Origin: JADJEI01 sp035328465
GTDB lineage: Bacteria; Bacteroidota; Ignavibacteria; Ignavibacteriales; Ignavibacteriaceae
NCBI GenBank assembly: GCA_035328465.1
Contig: DAOLIQ010000048.1
Location: forward strand, 1-24,729
Length of the DNA: 24,729 nt
Reading direction: 5' to 3'
Below the pieces are notes generated by a model that was given only the letters and a program-made list of their open reading frames with translations, was not told where the DNA came from and ran no database searches. The position numbers and the translations under genes are program-made. Of this stretch, positions 7,437 through 15,063 are shown piece after piece. Positions within the stretch are counted from its first letter, which is position 1. Each line of letters begins with the position of its first letter.

Positions 7437-7985
7437 ATGCTTGATTTTCTTTACTCGATTGATCTATCAATATTTTTTTTCATCAATCATAATTTGTCAT
7501 CAGTTTTTCTGGACAAATTTTTTTCATTGATCACTGATGTTACTAAATGGTATATCGCCTATGTAATTTTACTTGGAATACTATTTCGTTACGGCGGTAA
7601 AAAAGGAAAAATTGCCGCAGTCGCAGTGATCATTTTGATTCTCTGCGCTGATCAGCTTGGAGCAAAACTGTTAAAGGAATTATTTCAGCGAGTTCGTCCA
7701 TGTAATGCACTTGCTGATGTACTTACTCCGCTTGGATGCACCGGCAGTTTTTCATTTCCATCAAATCATGCTTTAAATAATTTTGCAGTAGCCGTATTCT
7801 TTCACCGTTTGTATCCAAATTTAAAATGGGTACTTTTTATAACGGCAGTCCTGATATCATTATCAAGAGTTTATCTCGGTTTACATTACCCTTCAGATGT
7901 TATTGGCGGTGCCTTGATAGGATCTTTGATTGGGTATGTTTTCTCACTTGTCATCAATAGAATCAACTCTAAATTAAAATATTAG
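7437..7985 (+). CDS. PAP2-family membrane lipid phosphatase
   Basis: A 182-residue integral membrane phosphatase of the PAP2 superfamily, which removes phosphate from lipid phosphates such as undecaprenyl pyrophosphate or phosphatidylglycerol phosphate on the outer face of the inner membrane. All three signature motifs are present: K80 with R87-P88 (KELFQRVRP), P108-S109-N110-H111 (the PSGH motif with Asn for Gly) and S143-R144 with H150 and D154 (SRVYLGLHYPSD). About five or six hydrophobic helices surround them. The length fits bacterial PAP2/BcrC-type enzymes. Substrate cannot be told from sequence. It is the first gene of a three-gene plus-strand unit with the DUF3298 and GNAT genes, whose start is 12 bases after this stop. 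Confidence 0.88.
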   Translation: MLDFLYSIDLSIFFFINHNLSSVFLDKFFSLITDVTKWYIAYVILLGILFRYGGKKGKIAAVAVIILILCADQLGAKLLKELFQRVRPCNALADVLTPLGCTGSFSFPSNHALNNFAVAVFFHRLYPNLKWVLFITAVLISLSRVYLGLHYPSDVIGGALIGSLIGYVFSLVINRINSKLKY

Positions 7986-7997
7986 TGGGATTAATTC

Positions 7998-8720
7998 ATG
8001 TCATACATTTGGAAATTAAAAGTATCTTTTTTTCAATGCATAAATCTAATAATTATTTTTGCTTCACTGATGAATTCGAACTCTGAGGCTAATTCTGATT
8101 CTACTAAATTTGTTATTCACAATTTAAAAATGGCTTCGGAAGATTCAATGTGTGTAATAGATATTAATTATCCCGAACTTCTTTCATTAAAAGATAAATT
8201 TTTACAGGATACATTAAATAAGTTTTTAAAAAATGAATTTATACACGAAGATGAAATTGATATTTCCGGTTGTGATCCTGAAATAGGCTCAACGCTTGAA
8301 ATAAATTGCTATATTGAATTCAACTCATCAGATATAATTTCAATCGTTCAATATTTTTATATTTATAACGGCGGAGCACACGGTTTTTATGGTCACGATG
8401 GTTATAATCTGGATTTAAACACAGGAAAATTACTTTTGCTTACTGATATAGTCGATTCCAAAAAGTTGGATGAATTGACTTCGATATGTGAAAAAAAGAT
8501 GATTGAAGAATTTGAAGTTGAAAGGTTTGCCGATATTGGACTTTTCGAGGAAAAATTAACAATTTCTGCTGAGCAGGATTTTTTTCTTACCAAAAATGCC
8601 CTGGTAATTGAATTTGATCCCTACGAAATTGGCCCTTACGTCATGGGTGATATTGAAATTTATTTGCCTTGGGAAGAATTGAAAAACATATTAATTAAAG
8701 AATTGAATAATTATAACTAA
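7998..8720 (+). CDS. Exported DUF3298 (RsiV-like) domain protein
   Basis: A 240-residue protein with an N-terminal hydrophobic stretch (residues 11-25) that is probably a signal peptide or anchor. The remainder matches the DUF4163/DUF3298 pattern known from RsiV-like periplasmic proteins: GGAHGFYGHDGYNLD (125-139), the NTGKLLLLTDI turn (141-151) and, near the end, FDPYEIGPYVMGDIEIYLPW (206-225). RsiV itself is an anti-sigma factor that binds lysozyme; this protein has no cytoplasmic anti-sigma domain and no sigma factor gene nearby, so that role should not be assumed. It sits between the PAP2 and GNAT genes with gaps of 12 and 1 bases, implying co-transcription. Function unknown. Confidence 0.75.
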   Translation: MSYIWKLKVSFFQCINLIIIFASLMNSNSEANSDSTKFVIHNLKMASEDSMCVIDINYPELLSLKDKFLQDTLNKFLKNEFIHEDEIDISGCDPEIGSTLEINCYIEFNSSDIISIVQYFYIYNGGAHGFYGHDGYNLDLNTGKLLLLTDIVDSKKLDELTSICEKKMIEEFEVERFADIGLFEEKLTISAEQDFFLTKNALVIEFDPYEIGPYVMGDIEIYLPWEELKNILIKELNNYN

Positions 8721-8721
8721 A

Positions 8722-9216
8722 ATGGACTATCAAAAAGACGATCTAATAATTCGGTCAGCAGAAAATAAAGATGTAACAAATCTGCTTAAGCTAATTAAAG
8801 AATTAGCTGAATATGAAAATCTTTCGCATTTAGTAATCGCAGACGAAATACTACTTTCAAGATCACTATTTGGAAAAAACAGCTCTGTTAATGCTTTGAT
8901 TGCAGAATTCAAAGGAGAAACTGCAGGAATGGCAATTTACTTTTTTAATTTTTCAACTTTTTTAGGCAGACCAGGAATTTATCTTGAAGATTTATTCATT
9001 CGACCTCAGTTTCGTGGACTCAATATTGGAAAAACACTTCTAATCGAATTAGTAAAAATTGCAAAGCAAAAAAACTGCGGCAGAGTTGAATGGGCTGTGC
9101 TTGATTGGAATCTTTCTGCCATCGAGTTTTATAAAAAACTGGGCGCTGAACCAGTAAATGACTGGACCATATTCAGATTAACGGAAGATAAAATAAACGA
9201 ACTTGCATCTCAGTGA
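8722..9216 (+). CDS. GNAT-family N-acetyltransferase (diamine acetyltransferase-like)
   Basis: A 164-residue single-domain acetyltransferase, about the size of the spermidine/spermine or thialysine N-acetyltransferase group. It starts IIRSAENKDVTNLLKLIKEL, has the EDLFIRPQFRGLNIGKTL acetyl-CoA loop (R98-G99 to G103), and ends with the usual VLDWNLSAIEFYKKLGA segment including Tyr137. That end and the EYENL helix resemble the SAT1-like group, so an amine or diamine is a reasonable substrate guess, not a proven one. Its ATG begins one base after the stop of the DUF3298 gene, so translation is probably coupled. A strong hairpin overlaps its stop codon. Confidence 0.85.
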   Translation: MDYQKDDLIIRSAENKDVTNLLKLIKELAEYENLSHLVIADEILLSRSLFGKNSSVNALIAEFKGETAGMAIYFFNFSTFLGRPGIYLEDLFIRPQFRGLNIGKTLLIELVKIAKQKNCGRVEWAVLDWNLSAIEFYKKLGAEPVNDWTIFRLTEDKINELASQ

Positions 9217-9245
9217 TTTTCATTTATTCATTTTGAATGAAAATC
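9215..9245 (+). terminator. Intrinsic terminator overlapping the GNAT stop codon
   Basis: GATTTTCATT (9215-9224) and AATGAAAATC (9236-9245) are perfectly complementary over 10 bp around an 11-base loop, followed by TTTATTTTTA. It closes the PAP2-DUF3298-GNAT unit. The stem is AT-rich but long. Confidence 0.7.
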
Positions 9246-9301
9246 TTTATTTTTACACTAACTTTATACCGTTCATTTAGAAAATAAAATAAGGTACAAT
9301 A

Positions 9302-10555
9302 ATGGCAGAAATGAAAAGAGTCGTAGTGACAGGAATGGGCGCTTTAACTCCAATTGGATTATCGGTTAACGAATTTTGGAACTCAATGATGAATTCAGTG
9401 AGTGGCTGTGCATTCATAAAAAATTTTGATACATCTAAACTCGAAACAAAATTTGCTTGTGAACTAAAAGGATTTGAACCTACAAATTATATTGATAAAA
9501 AAACTGCGAGACGAATGGATAAGTATGCTCAGTATGCAATGGCTGCTTCCAAAATGGCAGTTGAAGACAGCGGACTGAAAACCGAGATTTTATCTGATTC
9601 AGAGCGTGCCAGGATCGGCGTTGTATTCGGCAGCGGCATAGGAGGCATTGATACTTTTTATCAGCAGTCAATTATTAATCATAGTGAAGGACCAGGTAGA
9701 ATTTCTCCATTCTTTATTCCAATGCTGATACCGGACATAGCAAGCGGATATATATCTATGCAATTTGGATTCAGAGGACCAAACTACTGCATTGTTTCTG
9801 CATGTGCTACTGCAAATAATAATATGATTGATGCGTACCTTCTAATTAAGAATGGTGTTGCAGATATAATTATTTCCGGCGGTAGTGAAGCACCGCTAAA
9901 CGAAATGGGGGTCGGCGGCTTTAATGCTTCGCGTGCACTATCAACGCGAAATGAAAGCCCTGAAACTGCCAGCCGTCCCTTTGATGCTACAAGAGATGGA
10001 TTTGTAATGGGCGAAGGTGGTGGCGCACTTGTGTTGGAAGAACTTGAACATGCAATAAAACGAAATGCAAAAATCTATGCTGAAATAATTGGTTTTGGAC
10101 TTTCTGCTGATGCCTATCACATCACCGCACCCCATCCCGAAGGAACCGGTGCAATACTCGCAATGGAAATGGGTTTACGAACAGCAAACATAAATCCTGA
10201 ATCAGTTGACTATGTAAATATGCACGGAACATCAACGCCGCTCGGTGATATTGCAGAAACTAAAGCGATCAAAAAAATATTCGGCGAGCATGCATACAAG
10301 TTAAATGTCTCTTCAACTAAAAGTATGACAGGACATTTGCTCGGCGCTGCTGGCGCAGTTGAAGCTATCGCATCAATTCTTGCAATTAAAAATGATACTA
10401 TTCCACCAACAATAAATTTTTCACATCCTGATCCTGAATGTGATTTAAATTATACATTTAACAAACCGCAAAAAAGAAAAGTAAATATTGCCATGAGTAA
10501 TGCTTTTGGCTTTGGCGGTCATAATACTTCAGTGGTATTTAAGAAATATTCCTGA
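9302..10555 (+). CDS. fabF: 3-oxoacyl-[acyl-carrier-protein] synthase II (FabF-type)
   Basis: A 417-residue condensing enzyme that elongates fatty acids by joining malonyl-ACP to an acyl chain. It starts MKRVVVTGMGALTPIG after a three-residue lead. The catalytic set is complete: Cys168 in VSACATANN, His308 in VNMHGTSTPLGD, Lys340 in SSTKSMTGH and His345, plus the closing FGFGGHN loop (402-408). The residues after the nucleophile are ATANNN rather than the common ATGTH, which may point to a FabF-like side branch. An acpP gene usually precedes fabF in bacteria, but here the gene is separate, so it could be a second copy. A small membrane protein gene overlaps its stop by one base. Confidence 0.9.
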   Translation: MAEMKRVVVTGMGALTPIGLSVNEFWNSMMNSVSGCAFIKNFDTSKLETKFACELKGFEPTNYIDKKTARRMDKYAQYAMAASKMAVEDSGLKTEILSDSERARIGVVFGSGIGGIDTFYQQSIINHSEGPGRISPFFIPMLIPDIASGYISMQFGFRGPNYCIVSACATANNNMIDAYLLIKNGVADIIISGGSEAPLNEMGVGGFNASRALSTRNESPETASRPFDATRDGFVMGEGGGALVLEELEHAIKRNAKIYAEIIGFGLSADAYHITAPHPEGTGAILAMEMGLRTANINPESVDYVNMHGTSTPLGDIAETKAIKKIFGEHAYKLNVSSTKSMTGHLLGAAGAVEAIASILAIKNDTIPPTINFSHPDPECDLNYTFNKPQKRKVNIAMSNAFGFGGHNTSVVFKKYS

Positions 10556-10788
10556 TGGATTTATATTTCGCAATACTGGCATTTACATTAGCAATTTTTT
10601 CTATAATCATTTTTTTTAGATTCAGAAATAGAATTGCTGATCCGTTACAAAGAAATAATCTCTTTCTAATTCTTGGAACTACCTGGATGATTACAGGTTT
10701 ATTAATTGAAGTGCTGACAATCGGCTTTATTGGTTTAATTTTTTTTATAATAGGAATTACAAACAAAATTATATCGCTAAAAAGTTAA
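10555..10788 (+). CDS. Small two-helix membrane protein
   Basis: A 77-residue protein with two strongly hydrophobic segments, residues 3-22 and 39-71 (the second probably a long or paired helix), separated by a basic, polar stretch RFRNRIADPLQRNN. Its ATG shares the final A of the fabF TGA stop (TGATG), a typical coupling arrangement, which supports that it is real and made with FabF. No family is recognised and there are no catalytic motifs. A reading frame on the other strand here is the mirror of this one and is not kept. Confidence 0.6.
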   Translation: MDLYFAILAFTLAIFSIIIFFRFRNRIADPLQRNNLFLILGTTWMITGLLIEVLTIGFIGLIFFIIGITNKIISLKS

Positions 10789-10893
10789 ATCATGATTCAA
10801 TACTGTCGTTTCGATTATTGAGATTACTTATTCTGAAATAGGTTGAATTAAATTTTTTAATTTGTTATTGTTAGTCCTAAAAGGAGTAAAAAT

Positions 10894-11346
10894 ATGCTTG
10901 ATAAAATATTAAGACGATTCTTTACAATGCTGATAACACTAATAGCAGCCGCACAGTTTATTTTAGCACCTCGTATTGAAGCTCAAAGTATTGAATCAAT
11001 CAACGGAGAAATCGGAAGCGGTGGATCTTCCACAACTCTTGATGAAGGAAGTAATTCAGGAACAACTCTTCTTGTTTTAGCCGGAGTGGCTGTGGCTGCT
11101 CTTCTGATTTATAAGTTTGTATTTTATAAAGACAAAGAGCCTGTCATAGAAAATGCAAATGATTCTACAAATACCGACAGCCAATCTATGCTTCAGAAAA
11201 AAGTTTATCAATTTGGTGAAAAGAATTATTCCGAAGCCAATAAAATGAAAGATAAACTGCTGGTAAATTTATTTGTTAATTTAAACCGGAATAAATATTT
11301 ACGAGGCGATAGTCGAGTAAGCGTTGGATTGTCTTACAAATTTTAG
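10894..11346 (+). CDS. Small exported protein with one membrane helix, unknown function
   Basis: A 150-residue protein with a good AAAGGAG ribosome site before its ATG. Residues 1-30 are a signal peptide with predicted cut IEA|QSIES. A Gly/Ser-rich stretch (GEIGSGGSSTTLDEGSNSG) is followed by a hydrophobic helix at 58-76 (TTLLVLAGVAVAALLIYKF), then a charged, Asn/Asp-rich tail ending SVGLSYKF. The C-terminal aromatic end recalls outer-membrane strands, but the protein is too short for a barrel alone. It could be a small envelope adaptor. Family not recognised. It converges with pdxJ, whose stop is 8 bases away. Confidence 0.7.
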   Translation: MLDKILRRFFTMLITLIAAAQFILAPRIEAQSIESINGEIGSGGSSTTLDEGSNSGTTLLVLAGVAVAALLIYKFVFYKDKEPVIENANDSTNTDSQSMLQKKVYQFGEKNYSEANKMKDKLLVNLFVNLNRNKYLRGDSRVSVGLSYKF

Positions 11347-11354
11347 CGACGCGA

Positions 11355-12071
11355 TTATCTCTTATTAATCAGTCTAATCATTTCGCGAACAGCTTCAGAA
11401 ATTCCTGTGGATGTGGCTCGGGCAATAATTGAATGCCCGATACTAATCTCATCTATGTTTTCTAATTCACGGAATATTTTAATATTCTGGTAATTCAATC
11501 CGTGTCCGGCATTCACACCAAGCCCGAGTTTCTTCGCAAGGTTTGCGGCCTGCCTGATTCTTTCCAGTTCATCAAATTGTTCTTCTTCAGAAATTGAATT
11601 TGCAAACACCCCCGTATGAATCTCAATAAAATCGGCCTTAATTTCTGCTGATGTTTCAATTTGTTCAATACTTGGTTCTATAAAAAGTGAAACTTCAATA
11701 TCAGAGCTGTGTAATTCCTGAACTACATCTTTTAAACGGGAAATATTATCAATGACATTTAACCCGCCTTCGGTAGTTAATTCCTGACGTTTCTCCGGGA
11801 CAAGAGTAACTAATTCAGGACTCACATCGCAGGCAATTTTGATTATCTCATCAACTGCTGCCATTTCAAGATCAAGTTTGGTAGTTATTAGTTCACGGAG
11901 CAGTCTTAGATCGCGCTCGTTAATGTGTCTTCTGTCTTCACGAAGATGGACAACGATACCATCGACGCCTGCCTGCTCAGCAATCAATGCGATTGCTACA
12001 GGGTCGGGTTCATTCCCTCCCCTTGCGTTTCTTAATGTTGCTATGTGATCTACATTTAAGGAAAATTTCAT
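11355..12071 (-). CDS. pdxJ: Pyridoxine 5'-phosphate synthase
   Basis: This enzyme closes the ring of vitamin B6, condensing 1-deoxyxylulose 5-phosphate with 3-amino-2-oxopropyl phosphate to pyridoxine 5'-phosphate (DXP-dependent route). The 238-residue protein is full length for PdxJ. It shows the N-terminal LNVDHIATLRNARGG, VVHLREDRRHI, the glutamate of DLEMAAVDEI and the NAGHGLNY histidine loop, all family hallmarks. I place the start at the ATG at 12071, with AAAGGA six bases upstream; a TTG six bases earlier falls directly against that site and is unlikely. The gene begins 10 bases after the CPBP-family gene stops and is probably co-transcribed with it. Confidence 0.95.
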   Translation of the reverse strand: MKFSLNVDHIATLRNARGGNEPDPVAIALIAEQAGVDGIVVHLREDRRHINERDLRLLRELITTKLDLEMAAVDEIIKIACDVSPELVTLVPEKRQELTTEGGLNVIDNISRLKDVVQELHSSDIEVSLFIEPSIEQIETSAEIKADFIEIHTGVFANSISEEEQFDELERIRQAANLAKKLGLGVNAGHGLNYQNIKIFRELENIDEISIGHSIIARATSTGISEAVREMIRLINKR

Positions 12072-12077
12072 AAACAA

Positions 12078-12083
12078 TCCTTT
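12078..12083 (-). promoter_or_regulatory. Ribosome binding site that decides the pdxJ start
   Basis: AAAGGA on the minus strand overlaps the CPBP stop codon and stands 6 bases before the ATG at 12071. The spacing favours this ATG over the TTG at 12077. Confidence 0.6.
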
Positions 12084-12861
12084 AAAAAAAACTTTTGAAA
12101 ATATTCAGAATAGAATTCAGTCCAATTCCGTAATCAGAACTGCGAAATCTTAAAATAGAAATAAAATCTATCGTAAACATAACTGCCGTATGAATAATAA
12201 CGCAATAATAAAATGAAGCAGTCCGCCATGCGAGAATGCCTAAAGCAATGCCGCCGAAAATCGCTCCAAAGGTTTCGAGTACAGGTTTTCCGTTGTGTAA
12301 AATTAGAAACGGAATCATTTGAATTATTATTGCGTAATAACCAAATTTTTCTTTCAACCCGAATAGCATATATCCGCGCCAGATAAATTCCCATGCCATC
12401 ATATAAATCAACATGCCTGTTTCAAACAGAATAAATACTGACCAATTACTCCTTGCGCTTTGCAGATGAGGATAAGTAGAAGCAAAAGATTGACTGCCGG
12501 AAACCACCCAGATAATCGGGATCATAAAAAGAATAAACAGGGAAGTATATTTCAGACCGGCTTTATAGTCCCCAATTTGAAATCCGAAATTGTTAAGCTT
12601 TTCTTTTAGTATTAATTTTACAATCAACACAGGGATAATCAGCAGTGTAAAGAAATCACTTATAAACCAATAGAAATATTCAATCAGAGAAATATTTTCG
12701 TTCGATTTAAATAATTCAACTAAATTTGATCGAAAGAATGATCGGGAAGTATAATACCAGGAAATTGTTTGAAGAAAAGCGATAGAAAGAAAAATTATTA
12801 CAACTTTTCTACTGAGGGACTTGATGATGTCCAGTAAGATTTTTATTTCCTTTAAAATCAT
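12082..12861 (-). CDS. CPBP-family (CAAX protease-like) membrane protein
   Basis: A 259-residue integral membrane protein with about seven or eight helices and the CPBP/Abi glutamic metalloprotease pattern near its C-terminus: WEFIWRGYM (E158, R162), FLILHNGKP (H189) and IIHTAVMFTID (H224). The usual EExxxR motif has Trp in place of its first Glu. Since that region forms the active site, it may be a weak or altered protease; whether the first Glu is essential in this subgroup cannot be judged here. Members act in prenyl-protein-like processing, bacteriocin immunity or regulated proteolysis, none of which can be chosen from this context. The ATG at 12861 is used; a TTG two codons upstream has no better ribosome site. 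pdxJ follows 10 bases downstream. Confidence 0.8.
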   Translation of the reverse strand: MILKEIKILLDIIKSLSRKVVIIFLSIAFLQTISWYYTSRSFFRSNLVELFKSNENISLIEYFYWFISDFFTLLIIPVLIVKLILKEKLNNFGFQIGDYKAGLKYTSLFILFMIPIIWVVSGSQSFASTYPHLQSARSNWSVFILFETGMLIYMMAWEFIWRGYMLFGLKEKFGYYAIIIQMIPFLILHNGKPVLETFGAIFGGIALGILAWRTASFYYCVIIHTAVMFTIDFISILRFRSSDYGIGLNSILNIFKSFF

Positions 12862-12889
12862 AATCAAATTTAAGAATAGAAAAGAACTC

Positions 12890-12920
12890 TTGCCGAAAAT
12901 AATTCGAGAAATTTCGGCAA
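12890..12920. promoter_or_regulatory. 9-bp inverted repeat in divergent promoter region
   Basis: TTGCCGAAA (12890-12898) and TTTCGGCAA (12912-12920) are exact complements around a 13-base spacer, between the divergent CPBP and SGNH-lipoprotein genes. No T-run follows. It could be an operator or leader hairpin for the CPBP-pdxJ transcript. Confidence 0.4.
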
Positions 12921-12949
12921 AGCATCAAAAATAATTCTAATAAAGTGTC

Positions 12950-12967
12950 ACAATATTTTTATATTGT
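12950..12967. promoter_or_regulatory. 18-bp palindrome upstream of the SGNH-like lipoprotein gene
   Basis: ACAATAT, TTTT, ATATTGT forms a perfect 7-bp inverted repeat, 17 bases before the ATG at 12985 and just ahead of the AAAAGGAA ribosome site. Its place suits an operator or a 5' leader hairpin. Confidence 0.4.
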
Positions 12968-12984
12968 AAATAAAAGGAATTTCA

Positions 12985-13977
12985 ATGAAACGTCAGATCT
13001 TTTTTACCCTGATTTTACTTTCAGTATTTTTATACTCTTCTTGTCAAACACAGCAAGTGGAGAAAAGAGAGAAATCCAAAGATTGGACCGCATTAGAAAT
13101 TGATTCTACAAATCAGCAGACGAATGATTTAATCCCTCTAATTGATTTGAAGGTTGGTATTTACTATAAAAACCAGAGCGGCGGACTTTACGGAAATGGG
13201 AATAACGAAGTTCCTGCTTCACATTTAATTTCTTTAAAAACTAAGATTGAGGAGATAAAACCTATTGATGGGAAAATTGGTTTTCTCTCAATTGGAATGT
13301 CAAACACAGCTTACGAGTTTAAGTATTTTATGAGGTTGGTTGAAAATGATAAAAACAAATCAAAATATCTCTATCTCTGTAACGGAGCGCAGGGTGGGGT
13401 GACCGCAGATTTATGGGCGGATGCTTCTTCAAAAGCCTGGAATGTACTTCACGAAAGGCTGCAACAATCAGATTTGATTTCTGATCAAGTTCAAATTGTT
13501 TGGCTGAAAACTGCACACAAACAGCCAAATACAACTATGCCTGATCAATATTCGGACGCTGTGCAGCTTGAAAAAAATATAATATCAATAATAAATATTT
13601 TAAAAGAAAAATTCTTAAATCTTAAAGTGATTTATTTATCATCCCGCATCTATGCCGGTTATGCAACGAGTGATTTGAACCCCGAGCCTTTCGCTTATGA
13701 AAGTGCTTTCGCTGTTCGCAATGTCATACTTGAACAAATAAATGGAAATCAACTGCTCGATCTAAATACAACCCCTGCATTAGTGTGGGGTCCATATTTG
13801 TGGGCTAATGGCGAAAATAAAAATAGTGCGGGATTAAACTGGTCGAAGTCTGATTACGATCCGAAAGATTTTACTCATCCGGGCAGAGGTGCTGGAATTG
13901 AAAAAGTCGGTCGGATTCTTTACGAGTTTTTTACAACCGACGCATTGGCAAAAGAGTTTTATTATTTTAAGGACTAA
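12985..13977 (+). CDS. Lipoprotein with SGNH-hydrolase-like features
   Basis: A 330-residue protein with a lipoprotein signal ending LYSSC, so Cys20 should be lipidated and the protein membrane-anchored in the periplasm or at the surface. The remainder looks like a diverged SGNH/GDSL fold: Ser106 in FLSIGMSNTAYE where the nucleophile block lies, CNGAQGGVT (132-140) as a possible oxyanion block, IYLSSRIYAGYA (216-227) and, near the end, Asp295-x-x-His298 in DPKDFTHPGRGAG, the typical last block. PEPFAYESAFAV (233-244) and WGPYLWANG are well-marked segments, suggesting a carbohydrate-esterase-like enzyme. The canonical GDS is not intact, so the enzyme class is inference. It stands alone on the plus strand with a palindromic upstream region. 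Confidence 0.75.
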   Translation: MKRQIFFTLILLSVFLYSSCQTQQVEKREKSKDWTALEIDSTNQQTNDLIPLIDLKVGIYYKNQSGGLYGNGNNEVPASHLISLKTKIEEIKPIDGKIGFLSIGMSNTAYEFKYFMRLVENDKNKSKYLYLCNGAQGGVTADLWADASSKAWNVLHERLQQSDLISDQVQIVWLKTAHKQPNTTMPDQYSDAVQLEKNIISIINILKEKFLNLKVIYLSSRIYAGYATSDLNPEPFAYESAFAVRNVILEQINGNQLLDLNTTPALVWGPYLWANGENKNSAGLNWSKSDYDPKDFTHPGRGAGIEKVGRILYEFFTTDALAKEFYYFKD

Positions 13978-14110
13978 AATTTTAACCCGGATTTAATTGC
14001 AGTTACCGGAATGTTTTTTTTTACTCAATTATTAGTAGATGATAAAGTAATATTTTTTTATTTTCAGTTTAAATATTTCATTAGTTCTCAATAATATAAA
14101 GGAAATAAAA

Positions 14111-14917
14111 ATGAATGTTAAAAAGTTTTTTTGTTTTTTAATTCTTGTCTTTTTTATTAACGAATCAGTCTTAATTGCACAAAGTAATCTTATCCCTAAA
14201 GAAGTCGAATACTATTCAAACGGACTTAAAATGAAAGGGTACCTCGTTTATGATGCTTCCATTGAAGGCAAACGCCCGGGAATTTTAGTTGTCCACGAAT
14301 GGTGGGGGCACAATCAATATGCTCGTAAACGTGCAAATATGCTTGCTGAACTTGGCTATACTGCATTTGCGTTGGATCTTTATGGCGAAGGTAAATTAGC
14401 GACTAATCCTACAGAAGCTGGATCGTTTGCATCGGAAGTAATGGCAAATATAGAAACTGCAAAAGAACGATTTCAAGCAGCTTACGACATTCTTAATAAA
14501 GATGAAACTGTCATTGAGAACCAAATTGGTGCTATTGGTTATTGTTTTGGAGGTGGTGTTGTACTAAATATGGCAAGGCTTGGTGTTGATCTAAAGGGTG
14601 TGGTTAGTTTCCATGGCAGTTTAACTACTGATAATCCTGCCGAAATAAATACAGTTAAATGTAAAATCCTCGTTTGCAATGGTGAAGATGATTCATTTAT
14701 TACTAAAGATGATATAATAAATTTTAATGAAGAAATGAAGAACGCTGGGGTTGATTATAATTTTATCAACTATCCAAATTCTTTACATGCTTTCACTAAC
14801 CCCGAAGCTGATGATAATGCACAAAAGTTTGGGTTGAAAATAGCATATAACAAAGAGGCAGATGAAAAATCCTGGATAGATATGCAGGATTTTTTCAAAC
14901 GTGTTTTTAATAAGTAG
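14111..14917 (+). CDS. Exported dienelactone hydrolase family protein
   Basis: A 268-residue alpha/beta hydrolase with a signal peptide (residues 1-23, cut LIA|QSNL). The dienelactone hydrolase pattern is clear: Glu63 in VVHEWWGHN, nucleophile Cys145 in IGYCFGGGV, Asp194 in CNGEDDSF and His226 in NSLHAFTNP. These Cys-Asp-His enzymes open lactones or cleave esters; classical members act on dienelactone in aromatic breakdown, but exported ones in this lineage have unknown substrates and no aromatic-degradation genes lie nearby. Its RBS is AAAGGAAA, with an ATG at 14111. A strong hairpin terminator follows, so the gene is probably transcribed singly. Confidence 0.9.
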   Translation: MNVKKFFCFLILVFFINESVLIAQSNLIPKEVEYYSNGLKMKGYLVYDASIEGKRPGILVVHEWWGHNQYARKRANMLAELGYTAFALDLYGEGKLATNPTEAGSFASEVMANIETAKERFQAAYDILNKDETVIENQIGAIGYCFGGGVVLNMARLGVDLKGVVSFHGSLTTDNPAEINTVKCKILVCNGEDDSFITKDDIINFNEEMKNAGVDYNFINYPNSLHAFTNPEADDNAQKFGLKIAYNKEADEKSWIDMQDFFKRVFNK

Positions 14918-14943
14918 ATTGGTTGAATTATATTTTTATTTGC

Positions 14944-14991
14944 GGGATTTTGTTTTGAATGTACATTTCCGAAACTAAATCCCATTTTTTT
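14944..14991 (+). terminator. Intrinsic terminator after the dienelactone hydrolase gene
   Basis: GGGATTT (14944-14950) pairs with AAATCCC (14977-14983), extended inside by GTTTTG with CGAAAC after one mismatch, and followed by seven Ts at 14985-14991. It is the best GC-clamped terminator in the window. Confidence 0.8.
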
Positions 14992-15063
14992 GCCTTACAC
15001 AATTTTCAATTCTTCTATATTATCCGATTGGTCATTTAATAAATTATTTGAAAGATTTCCAGT

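Noticed and set aside
10539..10766. Minus-strand frame opposite the 77-residue membrane protein
   Set aside because: It overlaps the fabF end and mirrors a plus-strand gene that is coupled to fabF.
12072..12077. TTG start for pdxJ giving two extra residues
   Set aside because: It lies directly against the ribosome site; the ATG at 12071 has the right spacing and begins the conserved sequence.
13986..14022. Possible terminator after the SGNH-like lipoprotein (CCGG pair followed by nine Ts)
   Set aside because: The stem is only 4 bp with a 15-base loop. The T-run is real but the hairpin is too weak to call.
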